A stretch of DNA of 51,530 nt, taken from the NCBI GenBank assembly GCA_023375785.1, contig SZWC01003925.1, positions 133,674-185,203 of the forward strand, written 5' to 3'. Source of the DNA: Penium margaritaceum. Taxonomy: Eukaryota; Streptophyta; Zygnematophyceae; Desmidiales; Peniaceae. Shown in pieces: positions 20,733 to 31,409 of the stretch; the first letter of the stretch is position 1; each line of letters begins with the position of its first letter. The notes under the pieces were generated by a model, which saw only the letters and a list, made by a program, of their open reading frames with translations, did no database searches and was not told the origin of the DNA. The translations under genes were made by a program, and so were the position numbers.

Positions 20733-23121
20733 TCACATCCATGCTTCATCACTTGGAGTGTACCAGTCCTTGCGTGACTGCCAACGGTCCCAACTCACAG
20801 TCTCTCCTCTCTCCCCTCTATTGCGATGCAACTGTGTACGCCAGATGGAAGGGAATGGACGAGTAGCACACGAGCGTGAATGAAGTGGCAGAGCTGGCCT
20901 CCAATGCGGGATAGAGCACCTTGAGGCACAGGGGTGTACGACCAAAAGAGGAGGGCTGGAGCGACGAATCGGATCACCACTCATGGAAGAAGGTGACGAT
21001 GGAGCAGCTGAGTTGGGTGGATGAAGGTGCGTGATGGCAGCAACAGAAGGAGGAGCGATGACGGAGTCAACATGAATGACGATGGAGGAAACTAAAGGCA
21101 TGTTCAGCTCTCTTGTGGTAGTGTCTCCATTGAATTTCATATTCACAGTTGCTACAGGATCCTCCTTGAGTGTGGGTGTGCGAGATCCTGGTAGTGGAAA
21201 GCTCTTACCGATAGTACTAGTGCTCCCCTTCTCTGATAATCGCTCACGCGGTGCCATCACCTCCCGTTGTAGTATCATTACACGCTCCTATAGCTCAGCA
21301 TAACCTGCCTCGAACATGTGGTCGTGGCCGATGTCTGCCTCACATAGGACAAACTCTGCCTCACTTGATGCTGCACATGCAAATTGCAGATTTTGTAAGT
21401 ACAGCTCCATCTGCATCTCTGCAGCTGAAGACGATGGAGCCGCCGCTGCAGCATCCACCTCGGGGTCAACCAAACTCGTAATGTACTGAAACGCCGGAAC
21501 ATTAGATATAGCTACTAGTGTCGCATCCACACCATTGCTTGTGTCTGTGATACGAGGAGGAATGAGAGATGGTATGCCGAGAGAGAAGGAGAAGGAGGAG
21601 TCGTTGGAGTCCATGGAGCATGTGGAAATGTTGTCCGTGCAGGTACTATCACTCTCAGTGTCGATGTGATCAGCAGGGTCACCAACATGTGAACATGAGA
21701 GGGCATAACTCAGCTCCAGTTGACGAGGTGACTCCATTAGCGTGTATGGATCTGCTGCACTGTCCTTGGCTGCAGCCATAGTGGACATAGGTGTGCAGGA
21801 ATCTAGCTCAACAATGCCTGTCAAGGCGACCAGCAAGCGTAGCTGGCGCTCACACACTGTCTCGCTGGGAAGGCTGGTCGATGCCACCTGCTCAATAATG
21901 GAGTGAGGACCACCATCTGACTCCATCATGTGTGTCGTTGCTCCGTTGTGTGTATGAGAACGTGTAGACTCTAAGAACATGGGCAACTCCTCATGCTGAA
22001 GCTGATCCTCAGGCACCGCACTTGACATGGTAGAGCCTGTTGTGTCTGCTAAAACACATGTCCCAGTGAAATCTCCCAGAATTGATGCCCTAAAAAATGC
22101 TTCAACCTCTAAAGGAAGAGCCGGTCGACTCTGCTCATGCACTGCGGCCACTTTTGGGCTGGTGTGAGTCTCGTGCGCCAACGCCCCCAAAAATCCGTGT
22201 GGGGCATCCCGATCCGCACGATACTCCTATGCCACCGCCACGACGCTACCGGTCGGAGTCGCAAGTGGCACCGCAAAGGAATGCAAGACCTGCACTCCTC
22301 CTGATGCAACCTAATCTTGCAGAACATCTGGCCCTTACCCCAGCGTAGATGTCTACCTCAATGACATGCACGTCCCAAGCACCCCAATCTCCATCGTATT
22401 GGTGTGATTCTGCTGCACACTCTTCCCCAAAAATCCGGTAGACGCATCCCGATCTCTATGGGACTCCTGTGCCAATGCTAGGCCGCCACCTGTCGGAGCC
22501 GCAAGTGGCCCCGCCTAGGGACACCATGCTTGCGCTCCTCGTGATGTAACCTACTACTGCGGAAGATGTGGATCGAGCCTGGACATGGAAGTCAAGCTCG
22601 ATAACACGCAAATCTCCACCATGAACGCCGTTTCAGAACCAGACTCTAGATCATTTGCTATCATCGTAGCATCTAAATCTGCTTGAGCTGACGCTCGGGT
22701 ACCACGGCACGCTGCAAATGCAAATCTTGTGGCTACGATCACAACAGGCAATGCGCAGTGACCACACTTCCCCTCTACAGGTACAACAATAGAAGCCGAG
22801 GATGTTGAGGATGTATTAAAACTGGCGCGAGCACGTTGTGTGGAGCGCTGACGCCGGCGTTGCGTGCACACATGACTGGAACGACTGCATGTGGACATGT
22901 CATCTTTAGGTGACGTCGTGGAGGTAGGAGAGTGGAGGATCAAAAGGATGGTGGCAGCCTGGGACTGGCTGGCAAGTGGAGCTGAAGGTACACCATCGGA
23001 TGAGGAAGGAGGAGATGATAAAGGAGATGTGATAGAAGAGGCCGTCAAAGAGCTAGTAGCAGAAGTACGCACGGTGACGACGAGGTCACACAGCCGTCAC
23101 ACCATCTCCCTCAGGCCATGA
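20733..23121 (-). pseudogene. Decayed sense ORF of A2, unknown protein shared with B
   Basis: Open blocks 22554-23072, 21288-22190 and 20733-21278 all lie in one minus-strand frame, broken by a few stops (one between 21288 and 21278, several in the duplicated segment 22190-22553). The N-terminal block has a Ser-rich run, RRRQRSTQRARA and IVVPVEGKC. The middle block has FSFSLGIPSL and the AAEMQMELYLQNL/SEAEFVLCEAD helical region. Both match B in the same order. It lacks any gag-pol signature. The function is unknown. Confidence 0.5.
22183..22570. repeat. Two-copy ~243-bp tandem duplication in A2
   Basis: CCCCAAAAATCCG followed by GCATCCCGATC, CGGTCGGAG-like and GCAAGTGGC motifs occurs at 22183 and again at ~22427, with similar order throughout. 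The copies are clearly diverged. The duplication lies where the A2 sense frame is most interrupted. Confidence 0.65.
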
Positions 23122-24010
23122 ATCTTGGAAAACATGATCACGAGAGGTCCAGCTAGTGGATCTACCAACGCTGGAAGATCCACATACTTTGGAGGAAGCA
23201 AGCTCGGACGAGGCTAAAGCCAAGGTGGATGCAAGCCATGAGGGCGCGTCTAGCAGCGACGCCAACCATGACATCCATCACCATAGTAATGGGAGGCGAA
23301 TGCGTATGGCGCTCAGTGAAGTCTTCACACACTCACCTCGTACGGTGGATGATGGATAGATGCGGAGGCCACCTACTCCTGGTGGTAAACACCAAGCCGC
23401 GGGAGAGGATGAGACCAGTAGGTACTGTCACTCCTGGAGGTCACGGCATCGGGGTCAACAAACTTGACCAGACGGGACGAGCTACACCACCACAATACGC
23501 CCGGAGAATGGATTTTGACTAGTTGCGGCTACTAATGCTACTGCCACTAATGGAACCAAGACTGCTCCAAGAACAGAAGGGGTGGCGACGACAGGTGTGG
23601 CTGCTACTCCAAGTGGTAGACAAGCCAGCCCTCAGAGATGACAGACTCAAATCCGCCGTCGATCCTACAAAGCATTGGCGCGCACCAATCCACGGGCCCT
23701 AGGGCGACGCCGGTCCATGACGCGTTTCGAAATAGAGATCGCCACCGACACACAATCCGTTGTCGGGTCGGAAGGCAAAACTGCAAGCGCTGTTGCAATC
23801 ACCTCATTATGTAGCCGTTGCAACTCCTCCCGCCACCATTATTGCTGCTACCAAAGCATCTACTGTTACGACGGTCGTACTTTGAAGATTTATTTTCTTC
23901 TATGTTCCATTTGTTCTCTTGCCCTCAGCCCCCTCCTTCTTTTTTCTCTTTTTCATTTCTCTCCCCTCTTCTCGCCCCCAACCCCCCCCCCCCCCCCCCC
24001 CCCTTTTTTT

Positions 24011-24140
24011 NNNNNNNNNNNNNNNNNNNNNNNNNNNNNNNNNNNNNNNNNNNNNNNNNNNNNNNNNNNNNNNNNNNNNNNNNNNNNNNNNNNNNNNNNN
24101 NNNNNNNNNNNNNNNNNNNNNNNNNNNNNNNNNNNNNNNN
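24011..24140. other. Assembly gap (130 N)
   Basis: The N run is flanked on the left by 22 C (23982-24003) and seven T, and on the right by 16 C (24141-24156). Homopolymers on both sides suggest failed sequencing through a C/T-rich tract. True length and content are unknown. Confidence 0.95.
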
Positions 24141-24239
24141 CCCCCCCCCCCCCCCCTTCCCCTTTTTTTCTCAACTTCTTCCTCAACCCCGGGTTTGCCC
24201 GTCATCCGATTCTGGGGTGCCCCCAAGAAATGGGGTAGA

Positions 24240-24600
24240 TCAGGTTTGGGGGAGGGGAGAAAAAAAAGAAGGGGGCGATTTCAGGTCACCCCCCTTTGCT
24301 CCTTGCTTGCTCGCTAGAAAAAACAAGCAAGCAAATGAGCGAGTGAGCGAGTGACAAGGGGAGGGGGAGGGGGTTCCGCCCCTCTCTCCATTCGTCGGTC
24401 GTTGGGGCCGACGGGGCCAACGGGCCCCTCCGAGGGGCCCATCAGAGGGGGCTCGACGAGGCCCACCGAGGGCCCCCTCGAGAGGGGGGGGGCTGGAAGG
24501 GCCAACGGGCCCCCTCCAAGGGACCTCTTTGTGGGGGCTGCAGGGGGACTCCTCAAGGGGAACCCTCGTAGGAGGGCTACGAGGTGCTCCTGAAGTAGTA
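24240..24600. other. G+C-rich segment with palindromes in A2
   Basis: GGGCCCCT-CCG-AGGGGCCC (24422-24440) is a perfect 8-bp stem with a 3-nt loop. GGCCAACGGGCCCC recurs ~83 bp later near 24498. A CTTGCTTG/CAAGCAAG pair sits near 24303-24335. No copia or host protein is recognisable. Confidence 0.5.
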
Positions 24601-25200
24601 GCTGTAGCTGCGGGTGCAGCTGCTGCGGTTGCTGTTGTTGCTGCTTCTGCTGTTGCTGTTGCTGCTACTATGTAATGCAACAGCAGTTGCTACTGTTTGC
24701 TGTTGCCGCCACTGCTACTACTGCTACATCCGCTGCTGCTCCTACCATTGCTACTCTACGTAGTAACAACTATTGCTGCTTGCTACTGCCGCCGTTGAAA
24801 CTTGCTGCTGTCGCCGCTGCCGCTGCTGCTACATGCTGTTGCTACTATCGTCGCTGAGTGTGCTGTTTCTAGTGCTGTTGCTACTACAATGGCTGCTACT
24901 ACTGTTGCTATGTGTTTCTCCTACACTCGCCATAGCTATAGCGGCTGATGCGCTGCTACAGCTGCTGTTGTTGCTACTACAGCGCGGCACAATGGTTGCT
25001 GCTATTACACCTGCTACCGCCTATGCAGTTACTACGATTGCTAGCAATGGCTGCTATTGATGCTGCTTCTGGCGTTCTTGCTGCTTTTGTGAGCGGTTGC
25101 TCTGCTGCCACTGCTCCTGCTGCACGGTACTACAGCTGTCGCGGTTGGTACGTTTGCTACTGCTACTGTTGTTGCCGCCGTAGTCGCTAATGCAGCTGTG
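24600..25200 (-). repeat. CTG/CAG-rich leader of A2
   Basis: GCTGCT/GCTACT triplets run almost without break. The inner end (25200-25338) aligns with the A1 leader, including the palindromic GTGCCACGTGGCGT at 25269-25282. No coding sequence is supported. Confidence 0.65.
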
Positions 25201-25338
25201 CGTGGCTCACCACCCCTGTGGCGTTCATGTGCAGTCACTTCGTACTCCCTCACGCTGCTGCCCGTATGGTGCCACGTGGCGTGTTCTTTTTGCGTTTCAC
25301 CCATTACTACTACTTCTACTGCTCACACGCCCCCTTGT

Positions 25339-25350
25339 GCTCTCATACCA
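25339..25350 (-). other. PBS of A2
   Basis: On the minus strand it reads TGGTATGAGAGC, one mismatch from the iMet PBS and identical to the site in B. Three bases separate it from the LTR. Confidence 0.75.
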
Positions 25351-25353
25351 AAT

Positions 25354-25978
25354 TAGAAATGTTTAGGGCATGCATGCACATGCAAACACAAACATGAGCT
25401 ATGTGTGTGAGCGCAATGCAAAACAGCAACAATTTGCTAAGACTGCAACGCATAATATGAAAGAACAAGGAGAAACTACAAATGAGCCCCTAGCGGGCTT
25501 ATGTAGGGGCACCGGCAGCTAGCCGCACCGGGTCGCGTCACCCTCGCTGAACCCAAACGAGTGAGCGGGGAGAACACATTACGTTTATCTCGATAAAAAT
25601 CAACGGTAGTCTCCTCGAAGCACCGCAAGAGCTCTCCGAGTGCTAGGGTCTCGACCACCGAGAAAATACGAGCAGTGCTAGAAAATCTCAGAATCAGCGT
25701 CCAGATATCACGCACAACTTTCCGAACGTCAGAAGCACTAATACAGCCACTGGGTCTCCTCATCGTACCGGTGGGTGGGTTGAGACCCGCCCACCGGGTG
25801 GGCAGGTCTCAACCCACCAAGAAAACTCTCCTAACTTTCGAAAAGCCCACAGGGCTGCCGGAACGCATCGACCGCGTCTTGCCGACACTGTCGTAGATGC
25901 TAGAGAAGTCTCGGGACACTCCGGAGCCCCATCGTGTCGTCACACACCCCCTCTACCATATACCACCAACGTGGTTAT
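25354..25978 (-). mobile_element. 5' LTR of A2 (right, truncated)
   Basis: It aligns with the left LTR up to CCACCAACGTGGTTAT and then diverges, losing the last ~65 bp. The first hairpin unit (25608-25658) has AGCAC/GTGCT, a compensatory G:C to A:T change relative to A1. The second unit has become a 45-nt palindrome (25774-25818). Confidence 0.7.
25774..25818. other. 45-nt near-perfect palindrome in A2 right LTR
   Basis: Outer arms GGTGGGTTGAGACC (25774-25787) and GGTCTCAACCCACC (25805-25818) are perfectly complementary. Between them GCCCACC (25789-25795) pairs with GGTGGGC (25797-25803). The A1 and A2-left LTRs have only the right-hand half, so the left half appears to be a new inverted copy. 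Confidence 0.75.
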
Positions 25979-26619
25979 TTTTGTGATTTGTGATGTTCCT
26001 TTCAGCCTGTACAATTTACTCTGACGTTACTGTGTCCATACTCGTGCAGATCTCTGATGCAGACTCTGGTGGTACCGGTGGGTCATCTGGTGGCAGACTA
26101 CTTACTTGGAGCTGACTAACGACTGTCCTAGAGCGCTGGACGCTACCCGGGACTTCCTGTAGTTTTTGTGCAGCACATTGCAGTTTATCGGTGGACTGTC
26201 CGTTGGCCCAATTTGCATGTTTTTGCATTGTGTTTCCACCGTTTGATGCTGGCTGCATGCATGTGGCCAGTTGTAGGGTCCGGCTTGTGATCATGCACGT
26301 CTAGGTTCAGACGGCGTAGCGTTCTGACATGTCTGCGCATAGTTACAGCAAGAATAGTGGTTTTGGGCCGGTTTTAGGACAGATCTTGCACTGCCGCGTG
26401 CGACACCCGCCGTGCACTGCGGCAGGTACTTATGCCATGGAACTGTCATTTGTCATTTCTCTCTGCAAATTCTATTGAAGCATTTTGACACTTTGCCTTG
26501 TGTTTCCTAGCTAGACCCTTGACCTTATGTGCAGAATTTGTGATTGTTGTCACCGTCTTACCACGTACTAGCGCCTAGTCGGCGGCTGTGTCGCAAAGAA
26601 GCTTCCTCGCATCTTCTCA
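25979..26619 (+). mobile_element. Putative 5' LTR of element G
   Basis: The region lies between the broken end of the A2 LTR and a degenerate plus-strand PBS at 26620, and its last bases before the PBS are TCTCA. A matching 3' LTR is not present, because G is truncated, so the left boundary and the LTR assignment are inferred from position only. Confidence 0.4.
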
Positions 26620-26631
26620 TGGTGTCAAAGC
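26620..26631 (+). other. Degenerate PBS of element G
   Basis: TGGTGTCAAAGC matches TGGTATCAGAGC at 10 of 12 positions and is followed by GATG, as in many plant copia leaders. A CAG-rich leader and a gag start follow in order, which supports the call. Confidence 0.6.
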
Positions 26632-26829
26632 GATGAGACAGTGCTCACCGAGCTGTGCAGTAGAGACGCAACAGAGCAGTAGAAGTGAGAGTCACCGCTG
26701 CAGCAGATCCAAAGGGACCTATCGACGACAGCCGACTGTCGTCAACGTTGCTCACCATCATCACGTGAGACTTCAAGAGCAGCAGCCGCTGGTGGCAGTA
26801 GGCGACAACTATAGTAGGTTGCAGTCACC

Positions 26830-27210
26830 ACCAGCTGCTGACATTCGCACACGCAGTTGTTGTCGCATTGAGCAACAGCAACAGGAGCAGCAGAGCAACA
26901 GCACAGTAGTAGTGCAGCAGTAGCGGGAGCAGCAGTGGCGGCAGTAGTACATTAACAGCGCGCGGTAACAGCAGCATAGTAGCAGTAGCAGCAGTAGCAC
27001 AACAGCAGCATAACAGCAACACTAGTAGCAGCGGCGGCAGCAACAATGCAGTAGCAGCAGTGGGCGGCGGCAGAAGCAGCGCGCGGCAGCCACAGCGCGC
27101 AACAACAGCAGCAGCGGCGTGCAGCTGCTGCCACAGCTACGCACGCAGCCGCATGGCTGCTCCTGTACTAGACAACGCAGCAGCAGTAGCAGCTGAGCGG
27201 AAGCTGCTGC
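26830..27210 (+). repeat. CAG/CAA-rich leader of element G
   Basis: AGCAGC, AACAGC and GGCAGC triplets fill the interval between the PBS and gag. All frames are low-complexity (Gln, Ser/Ala or Leu/Cys on the other strand). Confidence 0.6.
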
Positions 27211-27491
27211 ACAGGTCTACACAGCTTTCGTGGGGCTGATGCGGAGCGCTCGCCTGCTTGCGCAGCAACCACGAGGGTTGACACGCAAAAAAAAGGGGGG
27301 AGGAGGGTAGTTCACATCAACTTTTTTCTTGCTGACGTCATCATGACATACAGACGTCAGAAACTTCCTGCAAATGTCAGCATTTTCCTTAGTGAAATTC
27401 TTGGTGGGAGAGTCAAATGTTGCCAGCGTTTTAAATCCTTGAGAAACGCTAACGTTTTTGCAATTCGACCACATTGACGTCTTGGCCCATA

Positions 27492-29030
27492 ATGAGCGGT
27501 GACATGGCTCCGTCCGGTGATACGGGAAAAAGGATACTAGATCCCTCTTCTTCCTCCTCAGGGGTCATGAGACCACGTTTGCACACTATTGAGTAGATGC
27601 GTCGCCTGCAGCGGGAGCAAACTAATGCCATCCGTACACTTACCAAGCTTCTTCAGGGTCATTCCACGATCCCACGACAGACCTCTAAGGGAGTGGTCAT
27701 TGTCACACCCTCTGCACAATAGTCAGCTCTAGCACCAGAGACAGGAGCTGGAGCCGACTTGCCACCTCTAGATCCTTGGGATGATGATGCAGACATGCCA
27801 GGTATGGAGGGCAACGTCCCGAGTGCGAGATTCGTGTGCTTCAGGAGCGTCTCCGCCAACTTCAAACATGCTCTCATCCCCCACACACATCTTGTTTTCT
27901 CGAGATTCGATCGTCACTTGACCTCCACCCCAGTGACATCCCTCTTCCCGGTGTCTTTCCCATCCCTTGTCCTTCCCAGCCCGTGGTTGCTCTCCCTACG
28001 GAGCGGTAACCCAAGGACTTCGAGACACTGCCTTGACGGTATGTCAGTGAGGACGGTTTTAACTACTGGGAGATCCTCTTCCAGGTTTTGGCCACTTCAG
28101 AGGGCGCGTGGCCCTACTACCACAGTCCGTATCAGAATACAGACCGAGCATAGGTGCTGACAGTGGCTAGGGCGATGCACGGACTTCTCTACGCCATGCC
28201 GCGCGGGACCGTCATCGACTTTTTTTCGTTCCTTGGTGAGGCGGGCACAGGCAACGGCGCTGATCCACGTAGGGGCTGGGACCTGACATTATCCCTGCTT
28301 GCTAGAGAGACGCACGCCACACGCGCCGCGTACTTTCATGCCTTTCACTCCCTTTGTTAGGGGCCTTTCGAGCCTGCAGCCGACTACTGGCAACGCGCCA
28401 TGCGCATCTGCACGGGTCTTCAGACCTCAGGAGGTACACAGCTGTGGGCCATCCGCACGATCATGCTCGGAGTTTGCCTTGAGCACACAGACATCTTCAT
28501 GAGGTACAGCGACGCTGTGCTCGAGCCTTTTTTGGCCTCACTACTGCTTCTTTCCTAGGCGCACCAGCTCTTCCTCCAGGTGACTTCTGCCCGTGAGGCA
28601 GCCATGGCTCATGAGGAGAGTTCCCTTGTTGTAGCACTCGTTGCATCATCACTGATGCCCCTCTTGTAGTCTCCTTCTCCATCCTGTGCCACTTCCTCCT
28701 CCTCCCTTTCTCCCCTATGTACACTCACTCAGACACAAGGTGTCGTGGCAGCAGCACAGGGGAAGAACGGGCGACAGAGGCACGGCTCGGGCTAGGAGCA
28801 GTTACAAGAGCAGCTGTCATTGGGTAGTAGTAGTGGACACTCTGTTCACTGCTATAATTGTGGAGGTGCTCATCGCTACACCGAGTGTGAGTAGCCGGTC
28901 AACTGGACGCAGATCACTTGCAGACTTCAGGCTGCGCATGTACTATGGTCTACAATGAGCAGCACATCCTCTGGGTGCACGGCGACCACGACTGCATCAC
29001 TTCCCGCTTCACCACCGGCAAACAGCGACA
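27492..29030 (+). pseudogene. gag of element G (capsid and zinc knuckle)
   Basis: The frame starts at an ATG (MSGDMAPSGDTG) and is broken by TAG codons after ~35 and ~75 residues and by at least one frameshift. Capsid-like sequence follows around 28350-28560 (DYWQRAMRICTGL, GVCLEHTDIFMRY). A retroviral-type zinc knuckle CYNCGGAHRYTEC is at 28850-28888, spaced CX2CX3HX4C, one residue shorter than the usual CX2CX4HX4C. Gag would form the particle and bind RNA. This copy cannot be translated in full. Confidence 0.6.
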
Positions 29031-29305
29031 ACCCGGACCCACGTAACCGTGCCATCGCCGAGCTCTGACACCTTCTGGCGCTTTGCTTTCAGGGAGGTGC
29101 GAGTGTGTTATCATAGCCAGTTGGTTCACAGACTGACGGTCCGTCTGTTCTTGTGGCTCAGTATGACTCATGTGGGGGGGCACAGTTAGCATGTGATGAA
29201 GATGGGCCTAACTATACCAATTGGATTCATGAGTCTCACCTTTGTGCTCTTCGTCGTTCCTCCCTAGTTGTTGCCCAGCGTTTGTCTGAGGCCGAGTATT
29301 CCGTT

Positions 29306-29767
29306 GCGCATTGTAGAGTGACGTCCTCCAATCGTGATTCCGGTGGCACTTGGATCATCGATTCCGGTGCCACTCATCACATGACCTGTCTTCATAGTGA
29401 ATTCGTTGTTCTCGGCCGTGTTGCTTCTGTTCGTTCAGTTTGCATAGGCTCCAGTCAGTCTTTGCCAATTCAGGGTGTTGAGGTCGTGTGTTTCGACTGT
29501 CCGTCTGGCCCCCTGTATCTTTCCAAGGTGCTATTTGTGCCTGACCTTGAGCTCAGTTTGCTTTCTATCCGTTCCTGCACACTGATAGGGCTCTCTGTGG
29601 AGCAAAATGCAGACTCTACGACTGTGACTGCCATTGACACTCGTAGCGTTATTCTTCATGCCTCTGTTGTGGATGACATGCATCGTGTCTCTCGGACTTC
29701 TGATCCTTGCTCCCCCTTCCCTTCAACTTGTGTTTTTCTCACAGGCGTTCTGTCTCCTGAGCACTAG
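29306..29767 (+). pseudogene. Protease region of element G
   Basis: The aspartic protease motif WIIDSGATHHMT is intact (~29350-29385) and is followed by the usual LYLSKVLFVPDLELSLLSI strand. The frame ends with a TAG (29765-29767) just before the GAG-pre-integrase His motif. Element H has Gln at that position, so CAG to TAG is the likely lesion. Confidence 0.7.
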
Positions 29768-30580
29768 CGATTGCTTCATCGCTGTCTGTGTCATGTAGGT
29801 TCAGACATTATGTCAAAGCTCATTCGGACACAGCCCGCCCTCGGTCTTGCTGCGGCTTCTTTCAAGAAGCCGCCCATCATCGACTGTCTCTTTTGCGCTC
29901 AGGGTAAGATGCATCCCTGCACCTACCCTGACTCTTGTTGTCACGCACTTTGCCCTCTCGATTTAGTCGATTCAGACCTCCTTGGTCCTCTTCCTGTCGA
30001 GTCTCTGTCCGATCGGGGTCGAAACGTCCTGACCCTGACTGACGGCTTCGACTGGATGTAATGGGTCTACAGCCTGCGCCCAAAGAGTGATGCCGTTCTC
30101 GCAGTTTGCCCCTGGCTAGTGATGGTTGAGTGTGAGTCCCACCACACAGTGCATGCTTTCTGCTCCAATCGCGGTGGCGAGTTTCTTGGCGAGATGGACA
30201 GCTTCTTCGCCGAGCACAAGATTTTTCACCAGGTCTCTGCTCCTGCTACTCCTCAGCAAAATGGTGTTTCTGAGCCTTGGAAGTGCACCATGGCAGATGC
30301 GGTTCACGCTTTGCGGTCTGAGTGCAGTCTCTCGGAGTCCTTCACCTTTGAAGGATTCACCTACATGGCTTGGGTCTTGAACTGCCTCCCGCATGGTCCC
30401 CTTCTGGACCACGTCACACCTTATGAGCTCTTGTTCGGCAACCGTGCTGACCTGCATCTTGCTCGTGTCTGGGGATCCTCGGCTTCTTTGTGGAACACCG
30501 AGGACCAGCAGGGGTCCAAGGTCTCACCGCAGGGTCGCTTCTGTGCCTTCGTGGGCATCTCCCCGCGATCAAAGGCATGA
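29768..30580 (+). pseudogene. Integrase of element G
   Basis: GAG-pre-integrase RLLHRCLCHVGS leads into a Cys pair (CLFCAQGK). Core motifs are VDSDLLGPLP (first Asp), SNRGGEFLG, where the usual catalytic Asp is Asn, and TPQQNGVSEPWK, with the Glu region. A TAA interrupts the core at 30059-30061, and a frameshift follows near 30110. The C-terminal YELLFGNRADLHLARVWG and FVGISPRSKA motifs close the domain. The Asp to Asn change and the stop make it inactive. Confidence 0.65.
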
Positions 30581-31409
30581 TGCTTTTAGGACCCTACTCG
30601 GCGTCACATTGTTGAGTCACGCGGCGCGCTCTTCTTTGAGTCCCTCACCTACCGTGATCTGGCATTGATCACGTCGTTGTCCGTCACGCACGTTCCTACG
30701 TGTGAGGTTTCTCGACTGATGGGGGAGTCTCCGCCTGCGAGCACCTCTCATCAGGCTGATGTGTCCGTTTGGGCTCCCTGCACGTCGCGATCTCTAGCTC
30801 TTGATGACCCAGCAATCATCATTGTCGGTTGAGAGACCTCTCCAGCACCACCGGCTTCTACTCCTGTTCCCTCGCACCCCACAGGTACACATGATCCTGA
30901 TCTTGTACTTCTGCGTACTCTTGTGACTGTACCTGTGTCCGCCGGTACTCCTACCTCTAAGCGTGGCCTTGCCTCACCTGCTCCTATTGTCACACTGAGT
31001 CTTGTATCTCCTATACACGCATCTCCTCGCACGACATCACCAACTCCCTCTCCTCAGCCCTCCCCAGCTGCGATCGTGCTTGTCTTTGAGCCTGAGGTAC
31101 GCCCCTCGAGCCCAAGTTACTCTCATGAGCCTGGCGGTCGTCTGCGACCATTGGACTTTGGAGCTCAGCGAGTGTCTGGTCCCGCACCCACGCGCTCCAC
31201 TCGTAGCATCGTGAGTGGTGATCCCGGCACAATGGCCCTAGGCCTTAGTATGTGCACAGAGCACACAAAGGTACATCCACCGTACCCCGTAGGACATGAC
31301 CTCTTCACTCGTGAGTTTCATATCGCTTGTGATGCGATCTTGTTATGTCAAACCTTGCACTGAGGCGTGCGCTCTTGCCACGCAAAGATCTCCCTCTTTG
31401 GCGCCTGAC

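Larger units (their letters stand above)
19221..25978 (-). mobile_element. Non-autonomous LTR retrotransposon A2 (family A)
   Basis: The left LTR (19221-19885) and a truncated right LTR (25354-~25978) enclose a ~5.5-kb interior. A polypurine tract follows the left LTR, and a one-mismatch iMet PBS precedes the right LTR, giving minus orientation. No gag-pol motif is present. The interior holds a hairpin-unit array, a decayed sense ORF shared with B, an assembly gap and a CTG-rich leader. The last ~65 bp of the right LTR are missing, so no target duplication can be read. The flank at the left end is ATAAT. Confidence 0.75.

Noticed and set aside
23675..24354. Reading frames spanning the N gap
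   Set aside because: They are open only because N codons are undefined and flanking homopolymers encode Pro, Phe or Gly runs.
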